Part shown: positions 46,678 to 55,746 of the stretch, piece after piece | How the letters are laid out: the number at the start of each line of letters is the position of its first letter | Position numbering within the stretch: position 1 is the stretch's first letter | From: Lawsonibacter faecis | Lineage (GTDB): Bacteria > Bacillota > Clostridia > Oscillospirales > Oscillospiraceae | DNA length: 64,000 nt | Reading direction: 5' to 3' | Assembly (NCBI RefSeq): GCF_014287675.1 | Contig: NZ_JACOPQ010000013.1 | Coordinates: 1 to 64,000 of the forward strand | The notes under the pieces: generated by a model | Databases searched by the model: none | Seen by the model: only the letters and a program-made list of their open reading frames with translations | What the model was told of the DNA's origin: nothing | Position numbers and translations under genes: made by a program

Positions 46678-49080
46678 ATGAATTTATCTCGTAAATGGCT
46701 GACGGAATTCGTGGACATTCATGTCAGCGACAAGGAATACTGCGACGCCATGACCCTCTCCGGCTCCAAGGTGGAGGGCGTGTCCATCCCCGGCGGGGAG
46801 ATCAAAAACGTGGTGGTGGGCACGGTCCTCTCCATGGAGCGCCACCCCGACTCCGACCATATGTTCACCTGCAGTATCGACGCGGGTACCGGCGCGCCCA
46901 TTCAAATTGTCACCGGCGCGCAGAATGTGGAGGTGGGCGACTGCGTGCCCGTGGCCATGGACGACTCCTGGCTGCCCGGCGGCGTCCACATCACCGCGGG
47001 CAAGCTCCGGGGCGTGGAGTCCTGCGGCATGCTCTGCTCCCTGAAGGAGCTGGGCCTCACCACCCACGACTACCCCTACGCCATCGAGGACGGCATCTTC
47101 ATCCTCTCAGACGACCCCGATTTGCTGCGGGACGGCCTCGCCCCCGGTGCGGACGTGGTGCCCCTGCTGGGTCTGGACGACTCCGTCGTGGAGTTTGAGA
47201 TCACCCCCAACCGGCCCGACTGCCTAAGCGTCATCGGCCTGGCCCGGGAAACCGCCGCCACCTTCGGCGCGCCCCTCAAGCTCCATACCCCGAAGGTCAG
47301 GGGCACCGAGGGCGAGACAGTGGCCGACATTCTGGACGTGGAGATCGAGGACCCGGACCTCTGCCCCCGGTACACCGCCCGGATGGTGCGCAACGTGAAG
47401 ATCGCCCCCTCCCCCGAGTGGATGCGCCGCCGTCTGCGCTCCAGCGGCGTGCGGCCCATCAACAACATCGTGGACATCACCAACTACGTGATGCTGGAGT
47501 ACGGACAGCCCATGCACGCTTTCGACTTCTCCTGCGTGGAGGGCGGAAAGATCATCGTCCGCACCGCCCGGGAGGGCGAGGTCATCCAGACCCTGGATGG
47601 GGCGGACCGCTCCCTGACTACCAATATGCTCTGCATCTGCGACGAACACCGGCCCGTTGGCGTGGCCGGCGTGATGGGCGGCGCCAACAGCGAGATTATG
47701 GGCGACACCGCCATGGTGGTCTTCGAGAGCGCCAACTTCAACGGCGTATCCATCCGCCGCACCGCCACCGCCCTGGGCATGCGCACCGACGCCTCCGCCC
47801 GGTATGAGAAAGGCCTGGACCCCATGAATACCTATAAGGGCGTCCAGCGTGCCTGCGAGCTGGTGGAGCTGCTGGGCTGCGGCGAGGTGGTGGACGGCGT
47901 CATCGACGTCATCGCCGCCGACCAAAACCCCCGCACCGTGAAGCTGGAGCCGGCCAAAATCAACGCCCTGCTGGGCACCGACATCAGCGAGCACGAGATG
48001 CGCGCCATGCTGGAGCGCCTTGACTTCAAGTTGGAGGGCGACACCATCACCGTGCCCTCCTGGCGCTCCGACGTGGAGCACTACTCCGACATTGCCGAGG
48101 AGGTTGCCCGGCTCCACGGGTACGACAAAATCCCTGTCACTCTCATGCGGGGCGAGACCACCCAGGGCGGCTTCTCGGACAAGCAGAAGTCCGAGCGCCA
48201 GACGGGCGCCCTCCTGCGCGGCATGGGGTACAGCGAGATCATCACCTACTCCTTCATCTCCCCGTCCTACTACGACAAGATCCGCCTTCCCGCCGACTCC
48301 GCCCTGCGCAGGTCGGTGACCATCCTCAACCCCCTGGGGGAGGACACCTCCGTCATGCGGACCACCGCCCTCCCCTCCATGCTGGAGACTCTGGCCCGGA
48401 ACTACTCCTACCGCAACAAGTCCGCCCGTCTCTACGAGATCGCCACGGTCTACCACCCGGTGGACGGACAGGACCTGGCCGAGGAGCGGCCCATGCTCTC
48501 CCTGGGCGCCTATGGCGGGGACGCGGACTTCTTCGCCCTCAAGGGCGTGGTGGAGGCCGTGCTCGCCGCCATGAACGTCCGGAACGTGCGCTTTGAGTCC
48601 CGCAGCGGCATCCCCGCTTTCCACCCCGGCCGCTGCGCCCGGGTGACGGCGGGCGGCGTGGAGCTGGGCGTCCTCGGCCAGCTCCACCCCCTCACCGCCC
48701 AGAACTACAGCATGGACTGCGACGTGTTCGCCGCCCAGCTGGACTTCCTGGCGCTGCTGGAGCAGCGGGCCGGCGAGGCGCGGTACGAGCCCCTCCCCCG
48801 CTTCCCCAGCGTCACCCGGGACATCGCCGTGGTGTGCGGCGACGACGTCACCGTCGCCGCCCTGGTGGACTGCATCGGCAGGGGCGCCAGAGGTCTGCTG
48901 AAGGAGGTGGAGCTCTTCGATATCTACACCGGAGCGCCCATCCCGGCGGGCAGGAAGAGCGTGGCCTTCAACCTGACCCTCCGCGCCGAGGACCGCAGCC
49001 TCACCGCCGCCGAGGCGGACGAGGACGTGAAGTCTGTTTTGGCGCTGCTGGAGAGCGAGCTGGGCGCTGTGCTGCGATAG
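46678..49080 (+). CDS. pheT: Phenylalanine-tRNA ligase beta subunit
   Basis: 800 residues starting MNLSRKWLTEFVDIHVSD. N-terminal tRNA-binding domain (VVGTVLSMERHPDSDHM), B3/B4 editing domain, B5 region and C-terminal ferredoxin-fold anticodon domain (PRFPSVTRDIAVVCGDDV). Forms the heterotetramer with PheS. Separated from pheS by 93 bp with AAAGGGAG before the ATG. Confidence 0.95.
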   Translation: MNLSRKWLTEFVDIHVSDKEYCDAMTLSGSKVEGVSIPGGEIKNVVVGTVLSMERHPDSDHMFTCSIDAGTGAPIQIVTGAQNVEVGDCVPVAMDDSWLPGGVHITAGKLRGVESCGMLCSLKELGLTTHDYPYAIEDGIFILSDDPDLLRDGLAPGADVVPLLGLDDSVVEFEITPNRPDCLSVIGLARETAATFGAPLKLHTPKVRGTEGETVADILDVEIEDPDLCPRYTARMVRNVKIAPSPEWMRRRLRSSGVRPINNIVDITNYVMLEYGQPMHAFDFSCVEGGKIIVRTAREGEVIQTLDGADRSLTTNMLCICDEHRPVGVAGVMGGANSEIMGDTAMVVFESANFNGVSIRRTATALGMRTDASARYEKGLDPMNTYKGVQRACELVELLGCGEVVDGVIDVIAADQNPRTVKLEPAKINALLGTDISEHEMRAMLERLDFKLEGDTITVPSWRSDVEHYSDIAEEVARLHGYDKIPVTLMRGETTQGGFSDKQKSERQTGALLRGMGYSEIITYSFISPSYYDKIRLPADSALRRSVTILNPLGEDTSVMRTTALPSMLETLARNYSYRNKSARLYEIATVYHPVDGQDLAEERPMLSLGAYGGDADFFALKGVVEAVLAAMNVRNVRFESRSGIPAFHPGRCARVTAGGVELGVLGQLHPLTAQNYSMDCDVFAAQLDFLALLEQRAGEARYEPLPRFPSVTRDIAVVCGDDVTVAALVDCIGRGARGLLKEVELFDIYTGAPIPAGRKSVAFNLTLRAEDRSLTAAEADEDVKSVLALLESELGAVLR

Positions 49081-49256
49081 GCTCCACACCGCCCCGGCGC
49101 CGTGCAAGCGTTTTGACCCTCTCCCGCAGGGCCTAAACCCTGATGCCGGAGCAAAAATTTATTTGCTCCGTGCAGATAAAGCGCCCACTGCCCCGGACTG
49201 CACCGCCCGAGAGGAATCGGCGGGCAGGCAGACGCCCCCCCTCCGATACAAGAAAT

Positions 49257-49299
49257 AAACCGCCCCGTAATGTGCTGAAAGCACATTACGGGGCGGTTT
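49257..49299. terminator. Bidirectional terminator after pheT
   Basis: AAACCGCCCCGTAATGTGCT and its complement around GAA. Serves pheT and the opposing small genes. Bases 49081-49256 hold nothing else recognised. Confidence 0.75.
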
Positions 49300-49319
49300 A
49301 CGCAGGTACGGGTTGTTTT

Positions 49320-49454
49320 CTATGCGCCGTGATTCGGAATGGACTTCTTCTTCGCGCTGCGGTTCTGGTTCTGATTCTCCCGGGTAATGGGGGTCTGGCC
49401 GTTGCACTTCTCCATCCGGGCCTTCTTGCTGTCGGGCTGGCTGTCCTTGGGCAT
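49320..49454 (-). CDS. 44-residue hydrophilic protein
   Basis: Starts MPKDSQPDSKKARMEKCNGQ, rich in Lys, Asn, Gln and Ser with one Cys; likely disordered. AGGAGG lies upstream; an in-frame ATG three codons earlier is too close to it. Follows the next small gene by 13 bases. Composition recalls small spore or nucleic-acid-associated proteins, but no family is assigned. Confidence 0.5.
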   Translation of the reverse strand: MPKDSQPDSKKARMEKCNGQTPITRENQNQNRSAKKKSIPNHGA

Positions 49455-49467
49455 CCTGCTCATCCTC

Positions 49468-49641
49468 CTAAAAATGGCGGCTGTATTTCACCGCGTACTC
49501 CTCCAGGCGCTCGAAGGAGTCGATGCTCTGGTATCTGGGGCCAATGCGGTCCTGCACGTAGCTGGGGAGCGCGTTGAAAAAATCCTCCGCGCCGCGCTCG
49601 TGCCGGAAGAGCGAATACATGTCGTTGTACTTCCCTTTCAT
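49468..49641 (-). CDS. 57-residue conserved small protein
   Basis: Starts MKGKYNDMYSLFRHERGAED after GAGGTGA. Helical, with an aromatic stretch and a C-terminus EEYAVKYSRHF. Forms a two-gene unit with the downstream 44-residue gene. Divergent from ireB. Function unknown. Confidence 0.5.
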   Translation of the reverse strand: MKGKYNDMYSLFRHERGAEDFFNALPSYVQDRIGPRYQSIDSFERLEEYAVKYSRHF

Positions 49642-49847
49642 TGCCGTTCACCTCGGCATTAGTTTGTGCGGCTGCGCCCATTTCAAACTGGAAATGGAAG
49701 GTATGGCAAATAGAAGCCGCGCATTGGCGCCCCAACTATTAAACTTTCCTAAATTTTCGCAATCTCCCCTTTACACTCTGATTTATTTCGGGTACAATAG
49801 GGAACAGTTACAAGAAGTAACAATATTGCTCGGGGGGTGTGACCATT

Positions 49848-50096
49848 ATGGAGATGGACTACACGAGAAAATTCAGCCTCAGCTATGAGAAGGATCAGGA
49901 GATTAAAGATATCCTCACGTCTGTCTACAACTCCCTGCAGGAGAAGGGTTACAATCCCATCAACCAGATCGTGGGCTATATTCTCTCCGAGGACCCCACC
50001 TATATCACCAACTACAACAACGCCCGTGCGCTGATCCGCCGTCTGGATCGGGACGAGCTGCTGCAGGAGCTGGTGAAAAAGTATCTGGCGGACTGA
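49848..50096 (+). CDS. ireB: IreB-family regulatory phosphoprotein
   Basis: 82 residues starting MEMDYTRKFSLSYEKDQEIK, with the family core EKGYNPINQIVGYILSEDP and ARALIRRLDRDELLQELVKKYL. IreB is a substrate of the IreK Ser/Thr kinase in Enterococcus and affects cephalosporin tolerance. ATG 49848 chosen over a GTG nine bases upstream because homologues start with similar short N-termini. Confidence 0.9.
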   Translation: MEMDYTRKFSLSYEKDQEIKDILTSVYNSLQEKGYNPINQIVGYILSEDPTYITNYNNARALIRRLDRDELLQELVKKYLAD

Positions 50097-50110
50097 AATG
50101 AGATGTAAAA

Positions 50111-50142
50111 GGAGGGCGGCCGATTGGCCGCCCTCCTTTTTT
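50111..50142. terminator. Terminator after ireB
   Basis: GGAGGGCGGCC-GATT-GGCCGCCCTCC followed by TTTTTT. Confidence 0.85.
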
Positions 50143-50164
50143 GCCCCGCGAACCGCGCCGTCCG

Positions 50165-51649
50165 TCACCGTCCCCAGGCCGCGCTGACCCATACCCTTCC
50201 GCCGTCCGCCGTGAGGGAACACCGCACGACGCTCCCCAAATCCACCTCCGTGAAGAGGCTCAGCGGAACCCGTATCTGGGAAAACAGGGTATATCCGCTT
50301 CCGCCCAGGGCCGGTTCCGGCGCGCTCAGGCGCACCCCCGCGCTGCCGCCGGCGCTGTCGGTCAGGACAAGCGTCAGATTGTCCGCCTGCTCCATCACCG
50401 CCAGATCCAGCGCCAGGGTGTCAAAGCCGTTCAGGTCCCCCTGCTTCAGCGGCAGGTCCATCGCCCCGCCCCCGCGCTCCCAGACGCCCTCCCAGAACGT
50501 GAGGGCGTGATCCGTGCCCCAGCTCAGGGGGATTGCGATATCAGTGGACCGGCTGTCCGCCGTGATGCGCCGGGTCCTGCACCCGTCGGAGGCCGCGGCG
50601 GCCTTCCCGCTGTCCGATAAGAGCGCCGTATCCCCCGACAGCCAGAGCTCCCGGACCGCCTGGCCATAGCGCCGCCCCGGCGCAGGCCCGGCGGCGTCAA
50701 GCAGCGCACCCTTCCCTGCCGCCGCTTCGCAGAAATCGGCCAGATAGCGGCAAAGGAAGTCCTGCTGCTCCCTGGGCGTCAGGGCCGCTCCGCTACCGCA
50801 GGCGGCGTCGTCCTCTGAAAGAGAGGCGTTGAAGAAATTGTGGTTCGCCCCTTCCAGAAGCGTCAGGCCGGTGGGGCTTTTCAGCCCGTCATCCCAGCGG
50901 GGCCGAAGGTAGGCATAGCCGTCCAGCGTGTCCACGTCCCCGTCCATCTGCGGCACCAGAATTACTGCGGGGATGTCCCGCCAGTCTTTTTCCGCCACCC
51001 TCAGGTTGGGGGCCACCGCGCACACGCCTATGGCGTTTTCCCAGGCGCAGCCCAGGTTCAGCGCCGCGTCGCCGCCCCTGGAATGGCCCGCCAGAATCAC
51101 GCTGTCCAGGTCCAGCCGCCCGGTCAGGTCCAGCGGGAAGAGGTCCTCCCCGCCGTTGGCCCGGGCAAAGCAGTTCAGCTGCCGCCCGGCGATCTGGGCC
51201 GTCCTCACGTCGTCATCCCTCTGGCCGTACGCGCTCTGAATGTCCAGGCTGGCCGCGGCCAGGCCCCGGCGGGCCAGGTACTCGGTCAGGTAGGCAAAGC
51301 CCTCGTAAAACCGGGCGTCCGGGTTCTTGCCGTCGTGGTTGCCGTGGAGCACCAGCACCAGAGGCAGGCGCTCCCCCGCCGCAGGCAGTGAGAGCCTGCC
51401 CCGGATGCGAAAGGTCATCCCGTCCACGGCAGCCTCCCCCAAATCGTACTCCAGAGACACAATTTCCGCCGCTCCGTCCCTCCCGCCCTCCCAGGCCGCA
51501 GCGTCCAAATCCACAGTGGTCTTTGGCGCCGCCGCTGCCGCAGGGACCGGCGGGTCGTCATGGACTACGGCGGGTCCGCCGCGGTTTCCGCCGCAGGCGG
51601 ACAGAAGCAGGAGCAGGCACAGCAGGCACACAGGCATATATCGTCTCAT
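50165..51649 (-). CDS. Secreted alpha/beta-hydrolase lipoprotein
   Basis: 494 residues. Signal peptide with lipobox LLSAC, then a hydrolase domain with LVLVLHGNHDGKNPDAR, nucleophile Ser in LAGHSRGGDAAL, and the catalytic His in LEGANHNFFN. A C-terminal beta-rich domain (~150 residues) follows. Probably a surface-anchored esterase. ATG 51649 has GGGAGG seven bases upstream. Two opposing terminators isolate it. Confidence 0.78.
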   Translation of the reverse strand: MRRYMPVCLLCLLLLLSACGGNRGGPAVVHDDPPVPAAAAAPKTTVDLDAAAWEGGRDGAAEIVSLEYDLGEAAVDGMTFRIRGRLSLPAAGERLPLVLVLHGNHDGKNPDARFYEGFAYLTEYLARRGLAAASLDIQSAYGQRDDDVRTAQIAGRQLNCFARANGGEDLFPLDLTGRLDLDSVILAGHSRGGDAALNLGCAWENAIGVCAVAPNLRVAEKDWRDIPAVILVPQMDGDVDTLDGYAYLRPRWDDGLKSPTGLTLLEGANHNFFNASLSEDDAACGSGAALTPREQQDFLCRYLADFCEAAAGKGALLDAAGPAPGRRYGQAVRELWLSGDTALLSDSGKAAAASDGCRTRRITADSRSTDIAIPLSWGTDHALTFWEGVWERGGGAMDLPLKQGDLNGFDTLALDLAVMEQADNLTLVLTDSAGGSAGVRLSAPEPALGGSGYTLFSQIRVPLSLFTEVDLGSVVRCSLTADGGRVWVSAAWGR

Positions 51650-51736
51650 ATCCCATCCTCCCTTTTCCGGATATCCTACTCCCAAATTTTTGCGAAACCC
51701 AGATTTGTTTTTTAAGATTATCTTTGATATGAATGA

Positions 51737-51772
51737 AAAAACAGGGCGGTTCCTCGGAACCGCCCTGTTTTT
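51737..51772. terminator. Bidirectional terminator
   Basis: AAAAACAGGGCGGTTCC and its complement with A/T runs on both sides, between the lipoprotein and the next minus-strand gene. Confidence 0.8.
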
Positions 51773-52278
51773 ATGTGATTGGAATGAAGCCCTCCGGTAT
51801 CTCGTCCCCGCTGTAGAGCGCCTGCGCACCGAGCAGCCCGCAGATGTCGTACATTTTGTCATCGGCAAAGACGTACTCCTCGCTCGCCCAGATTTCCCTG
51901 AGCCTCTCCCGCGCGTCCTCTCCGCACAGGTCAACCAGGAACTCAGGAAACTGCGTCTGATAGGTATCCGAATCAAACTCCATATACTCTGGAACGTTCG
52001 GCCTGGCATAGTCCGCCTTGATCCCCCGTTCCAGGTCGCTGTAGGATATCGTGAGCACATCGCTGTCAAAGAGCGAGCACGCCAGGACCGGCACGCCGAA
52101 TATTTCCGCCAGCTGACCCGTATCCCTGCTGCTGACGATGGGGCCTTGGCACATATTCCCATTAAATAAAGACACCCACCGGGCCTGCTCAGCATATGCC
52201 AAGGTTATGCACGCAATCTTTTGGCGTCATACTGTTGATGAGGGCCTGCAGCTCCGGCGTCAGTTTCTCCTCCCCATC
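51771..52278 (-). pseudogene. Conserved hypothetical gene, probably frameshifted near its 5' end
   Basis: The main frame (51771-52202) has 143 residues beginning with a TTG codon and no ribosome site: AYAEQARWVSLFNGNMCQGP. Just upstream another frame reads DGEEKLTPELQALINSM and then TPKDCVHNLGIC before a stop at 52189-52191. Joining HNL of one frame to AYAEQARW of the other gives one continuous, sensible protein, so a one-base indel near 52200 is likely. No family recognised. Sequencing error is the alternative. Confidence 0.5.
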
Positions 52279-52283
52279 CTGTC

Positions 52284-53210
52284 CTACTGCGCCTCTTCCC
52301 CGCCCATCAGCAGGTACATGACCGCCTTCTGCGCGTGAAGGCGGTTCTCCGCCTCATCGAAAATCTCATTGGCGTGGTGCTCGAAGACCTCGGCAGTGAT
52401 CTCCTCCTCCCGGTGGGCGGGCAGGCAGTGCTGGACCATGGCGCCGGGATGGGCCAGGGACATGAGGGCGGCGTTGACCTGGTAGCCGGCGAAGGCCTTC
52501 TCGCGCACGGCCTTTTCCTCCTCCTGTCCCATGGAGGCCCACACGTCGGTGATGACCACGTCGGCGTCCACCGCGGCCTCCTCGGGCCTGCGGCAGAGCT
52601 CAAATTTGCAGTCGGCGACGGTTTTGGCGAAGTCCAGCACCCTCTGGTCCGGGTCGTACCCCTCGGGGCAGGCCACGGACACGTCCATGCCGCACTTGAG
52701 GCCGCCCACGATGAGTGAGTTGGCCATATTGTTGCCGTCGCCGATGAAGCAGAGCTTCAGCCCCTCCAGCTTGGTCTGGTGCTCCCGGACGGTCATGAGG
52801 TCGGCCAGTACCTGGCAGGGGTGGGAGAAGTCGGTGAGGCCGTTGATGACGGGGATGGAGGCGTACTTTGCCAGCTCCTCCACCTCGTCCTGGCCGAAGG
52901 TGCGGATCATGATGCCGTCGCAGTACCGCGAGAGGACCCGGGCCGTGTCCTGGATGGGCTCGCCCCGGCCGATTTGGCTCTCCTTGCCGGAGAGGAAGAG
53001 CGCGTGTCCGCCCAGCTGGAACATGCCGGTCTCAAAGGACACACGGGTGCGGGTGGAGTTCTTCTCAAAAATCATGGCCAGGGTCTTGCCCTGGAGGTAA
53101 TTGTGGGTCAGGCCGTGCTTCTGGTTGTACTTCATCTGGTCGGCCACGTTCAGGATTTTGGTGATGTCCTCCCTCGAGAGGTCCAAGAGCTTTAAAAGGT
53201 CCTTTTGCAT
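52284..53210 (-). CDS. argF: Ornithine carbamoyltransferase
   Basis: 308 residues starting MQKDLLKLLDLSREDITKIL. Carbamoyl-phosphate site KNSTRTRVSF, ornithine/carbamoyl motif DFSHPCQVLADL, and HCLPAHREEE near the C-terminus. Makes citrulline from ornithine. Last gene of the arginine cluster; GAGGTGA precedes the ATG. Confidence 0.94.
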   Translation of the reverse strand: MQKDLLKLLDLSREDITKILNVADQMKYNQKHGLTHNYLQGKTLAMIFEKNSTRTRVSFETGMFQLGGHALFLSGKESQIGRGEPIQDTARVLSRYCDGIMIRTFGQDEVEELAKYASIPVINGLTDFSHPCQVLADLMTVREHQTKLEGLKLCFIGDGNNMANSLIVGGLKCGMDVSVACPEGYDPDQRVLDFAKTVADCKFELCRRPEEAAVDADVVITDVWASMGQEEEKAVREKAFAGYQVNAALMSLAHPGAMVQHCLPAHREEEITAEVFEHHANEIFDEAENRLHAQKAVMYLLMGGEEAQ

Positions 53211-53259
53211 TTCAGTCACCTCGATACGTAATTTCGGCGGGACCCGCCCCGCCGGCGGT

Positions 53260-54438
53260 CTATGCCAGCGTCCGCTCCATGATGGCGAGGCCCTTGTCAA
53301 TCTCCTCCCGTGTGATGGTAAGGGGGGGCAGGAGGCGCAGGGCCGTGCCCGCCGTCAGGACCAGCAGGCCGTTTTCGATGAGCCTGGCGGCCAGCTCCCT
53401 GTTGCTGCGCTCCCCCAGGACCTCCACGCCGATCATCATGCCGAGGCCCCGGGTGCCGCCCAGGCAGTCCACACCCATATGCTCAATCCTCGCCCGGAGA
53501 TAGTTCCCGTTCTCCCGGACGGCGGCCAGCGCCTCCTCGTCCAGGATATCCAGCACCGCCAGCGCGGCGGAGGCGCAGATGGGGTTGCCGCCGAAGGTGG
53601 TGGCGTGGGCGCCGGGACCCAGCACGCCGCTGCACTTGTCGTTCGCCAGGAAGCCGCCCATGGGCAGACCTCCCGCGATTCCCTTGGCGAAGGAGGCGGC
53701 GTCCGGAATGATGCCGTACTGCTGGAAGGCGAAGAGGGTGCCCGTCCGGCCCACGCCGGTCTGCACCTCGTCCACCAGCAGCAGCCAGTCCCGCTCCGCG
53801 CAGAGGACGGCCAGGTCGTGGACGAAGGCCTGGTCCATGGGAAGCACGCCGCCCTCGCCCTGGACCAGCTCCAGCAGCACGCCACAGACGTCGTGGCCGG
53901 CAACCTCGGCCACGCTGTCCATATTCCCCGCCTCGGCATAGCGGAAGCCGTCGATGAAGGGGAAGAAATAGTTGTGGAAGACGTCCTGGCCGGTGGCGGT
54001 CAGGGTGGTGATGGTGCGGCCGTGGAAGGAGTTTTTGAGGGTGATGATGGTCCCCCGCCCCTTCCCGTACTTGTCGAAGGAGTACTTGCGCGCCAGCTTG
54101 ATGATGCCCTCGTTGCTCTCCGCGCCGGAGTTAGCGAAGAAGGCGTTGGCCATGCCGGTGCGCTCGCAGAGCTGCTGGGCCAGTCTGGCGCAGGGCTGGG
54201 AGTAGAAAAGGTTGGAGATGTGCCCCAGCTTCCCCGCCTGCTCCGTGACGGCCGCCACCCATTTGGGGTTGGCGTACCCCACGGAATTTACGCCGATGCC
54301 GCTGGCAAAGTCGATATACTCCCGCCCCGCCAGGTCGTACAGGGTGGCTCCGCTGCCGTGGTCGATGTCCACGTCGAACCGGCCGTAGGTGGGCATGACG
54401 TAGCGGCCGTCCAAACGCTTGAGTTCTTCATGATTCAC
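53260..54438 (-). CDS. argD: Acetylornithine aminotransferase
   Basis: 392 residues. PLP motifs ANSGAESNEGIIKLAR, LLVDEVQTGVGRTG and the PLP lysine in ASFAKGIAGGLPMGG. Converts N-acetylglutamate semialdehyde to N-acetylornithine. Between argB and argF. Confidence 0.94.
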   Translation of the reverse strand: MNHEELKRLDGRYVMPTYGRFDVDIDHGSGATLYDLAGREYIDFASGIGVNSVGYANPKWVAAVTEQAGKLGHISNLFYSQPCARLAQQLCERTGMANAFFANSGAESNEGIIKLARKYSFDKYGKGRGTIITLKNSFHGRTITTLTATGQDVFHNYFFPFIDGFRYAEAGNMDSVAEVAGHDVCGVLLELVQGEGGVLPMDQAFVHDLAVLCAERDWLLLVDEVQTGVGRTGTLFAFQQYGIIPDAASFAKGIAGGLPMGGFLANDKCSGVLGPGAHATTFGGNPICASAALAVLDILDEEALAAVRENGNYLRARIEHMGVDCLGGTRGLGMMIGVEVLGERSNRELAARLIENGLLVLTAGTALRLLPPLTITREEIDKGLAIMERTLA

Positions 54439-54529
54439 GATGGCGTTCCCTTCTTTCGAGGTAAAGGCGAACGGCAGAAAGCCGACTGCGCGCCGAGCGC
54501 TCTTTACGGTTTACCTTTGCGTTTTTCTA

Positions 54530-55384
54530 TTACAGAAGCATCGTCCCGATCCCCTCGTCGCTCAGCAGTTCTATGAGGATGGAGTGGGGGATGCGGCCGT
54601 CGAGAATAATGGTGCTCTTCACCCCGGATCGGACGGCCTCCACGCAGCAGTCCACCTTGGGGATCATGCCGCCCTTGATGACGCCGTCCTTCACCAGGCC
54701 CGGCACCTGGGACAGCTCCACCACGGGGATGAGGGTGTCCTCGTCCCCGGGGTCACGCAGCAGGCCCCGGATGTCCGTGAGGAGGATGAGCTTCTCCGCG
54801 TGGAGGGCCACCGCCAGCTTGGCGGCGGCGGTGTCGGCGTTGATGTTGTAGGCGGTCTCGGCGTCGGCCCCCTGGGCCACGGTGGAGATGACGGGGATAT
54901 AGCCGTCGTTCAGGCAGTCGGTGACCGCCGCCGGGTCCACATGGGTGATCTCCCCCACCAGGCCGTACTTCTCATCCAGCCGCCTGGCCTCAAAGAGGCC
55001 CGCGTCCATGCCGCACAGGCCGATGGCTCTGCCGCCCAGGCGGTTGAGAGTGGAGACCAGATTCTTGTTCACCTTGCCGCAGAGGACCTGCTGGACCACG
55101 TCCATGGTCTCCCGGTCGGTATACCGCAGGCCGTCCACGAATTTGGACTCCTTGCCAATCTTATTCAGCATGTCGGTGATCTCCGGACCGCCGCCGTGGA
55201 CCACCACCACCCGCACGCCCACCAGATGGAGCAGGATGATGTCGGAGATGACGGCGTGGCGCAGCTCGTCGGAGATCATGGCGTTGCCGCCGTATTTGAC
55301 CACCACCGTTTTGCCGGAGTACTTTTGAATATAGGGCAGCGCCTCGGCCAGTACCTGGGCGCGCTCCGTCTGATGATATGGCAT
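54530..55384 (-). CDS. argB: Acetylglutamate kinase
   Basis: 284 residues. N-terminal VVKYGGNAMISDELRHAV with the catalytic Lys, HGGGPEI glycine loop and AVTDCLNDGYIPVISTVA. Second step of arginine synthesis. Starts exactly where the small membrane gene ends. Confidence 0.94.
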   Translation of the reverse strand: MPYHQTERAQVLAEALPYIQKYSGKTVVVKYGGNAMISDELRHAVISDIILLHLVGVRVVVVHGGGPEITDMLNKIGKESKFVDGLRYTDRETMDVVQQVLCGKVNKNLVSTLNRLGGRAIGLCGMDAGLFEARRLDEKYGLVGEITHVDPAAVTDCLNDGYIPVISTVAQGADAETAYNINADTAAAKLAVALHAEKLILLTDIRGLLRDPGDEDTLIPVVELSQVPGLVKDGVIKGGMIPKVDCCVEAVRSGVKSTIILDGRIPHSILIELLSDEGIGTMLL

Positions 55385-55735
55385 TTACTCTTTCTCCCTT
55401 TCCGCCGCCGCGGCGGCGCGGACTTCATGCCGTCCGGCTGCAAAGGCGGCCGCCGTACCCAGGAAAAGTGCGCCGCCGAAGAAGATATAGGGGAACCCGT
55501 CGTCCCGGAAGCTGGCGTCGAAAAAATGATAGGACATATAGTTGTCTCCGGCAAACAGGATAATCCCGGTAAACCGCAGGACCCCGTAGACCACGCCCGC
55601 CCCCAGCAGCGCCAGCGCCAGAATGCAGATAAACCGCCGCCCGCGCTTCAGGCACCAGCGGGACACGGCGTAACTCATCGTTCCGGGTATCAGCACTAAA
55701 CTCACCAGAAGAACCGTGAACAAAAAAATCTCCAC
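55385..55735 (-). CDS. Small membrane protein inside the arginine cluster
   Basis: 116 residues, three spans (FLFTVLLVSLVLIPGTMSYA, ICILALALLGAGVVYGVL, FFGGALFLGTAAAFAAG) and a charged C-terminal tail. Contiguous with argB and 11 bases from argJ, so co-transcribed. No family is recognised. A transport or regulatory partner is conceivable. Confidence 0.6.
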   Translation of the reverse strand: MEIFLFTVLLVSLVLIPGTMSYAVSRWCLKRGRRFICILALALLGAGVVYGVLRFTGIILFAGDNYMSYHFFDASFRDDGFPYIFFGGALFLGTAAAFAAGRHEVRAAAAAEREKE

Positions 55736-55746
55736 GCCACGCTCTC

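Noticed and set aside
46684..49107. Long open frames antisense to pheT, gcv and arg genes
   Set aside because: These are shadows caused by high G+C at third codon positions; the sense genes are unmistakable.
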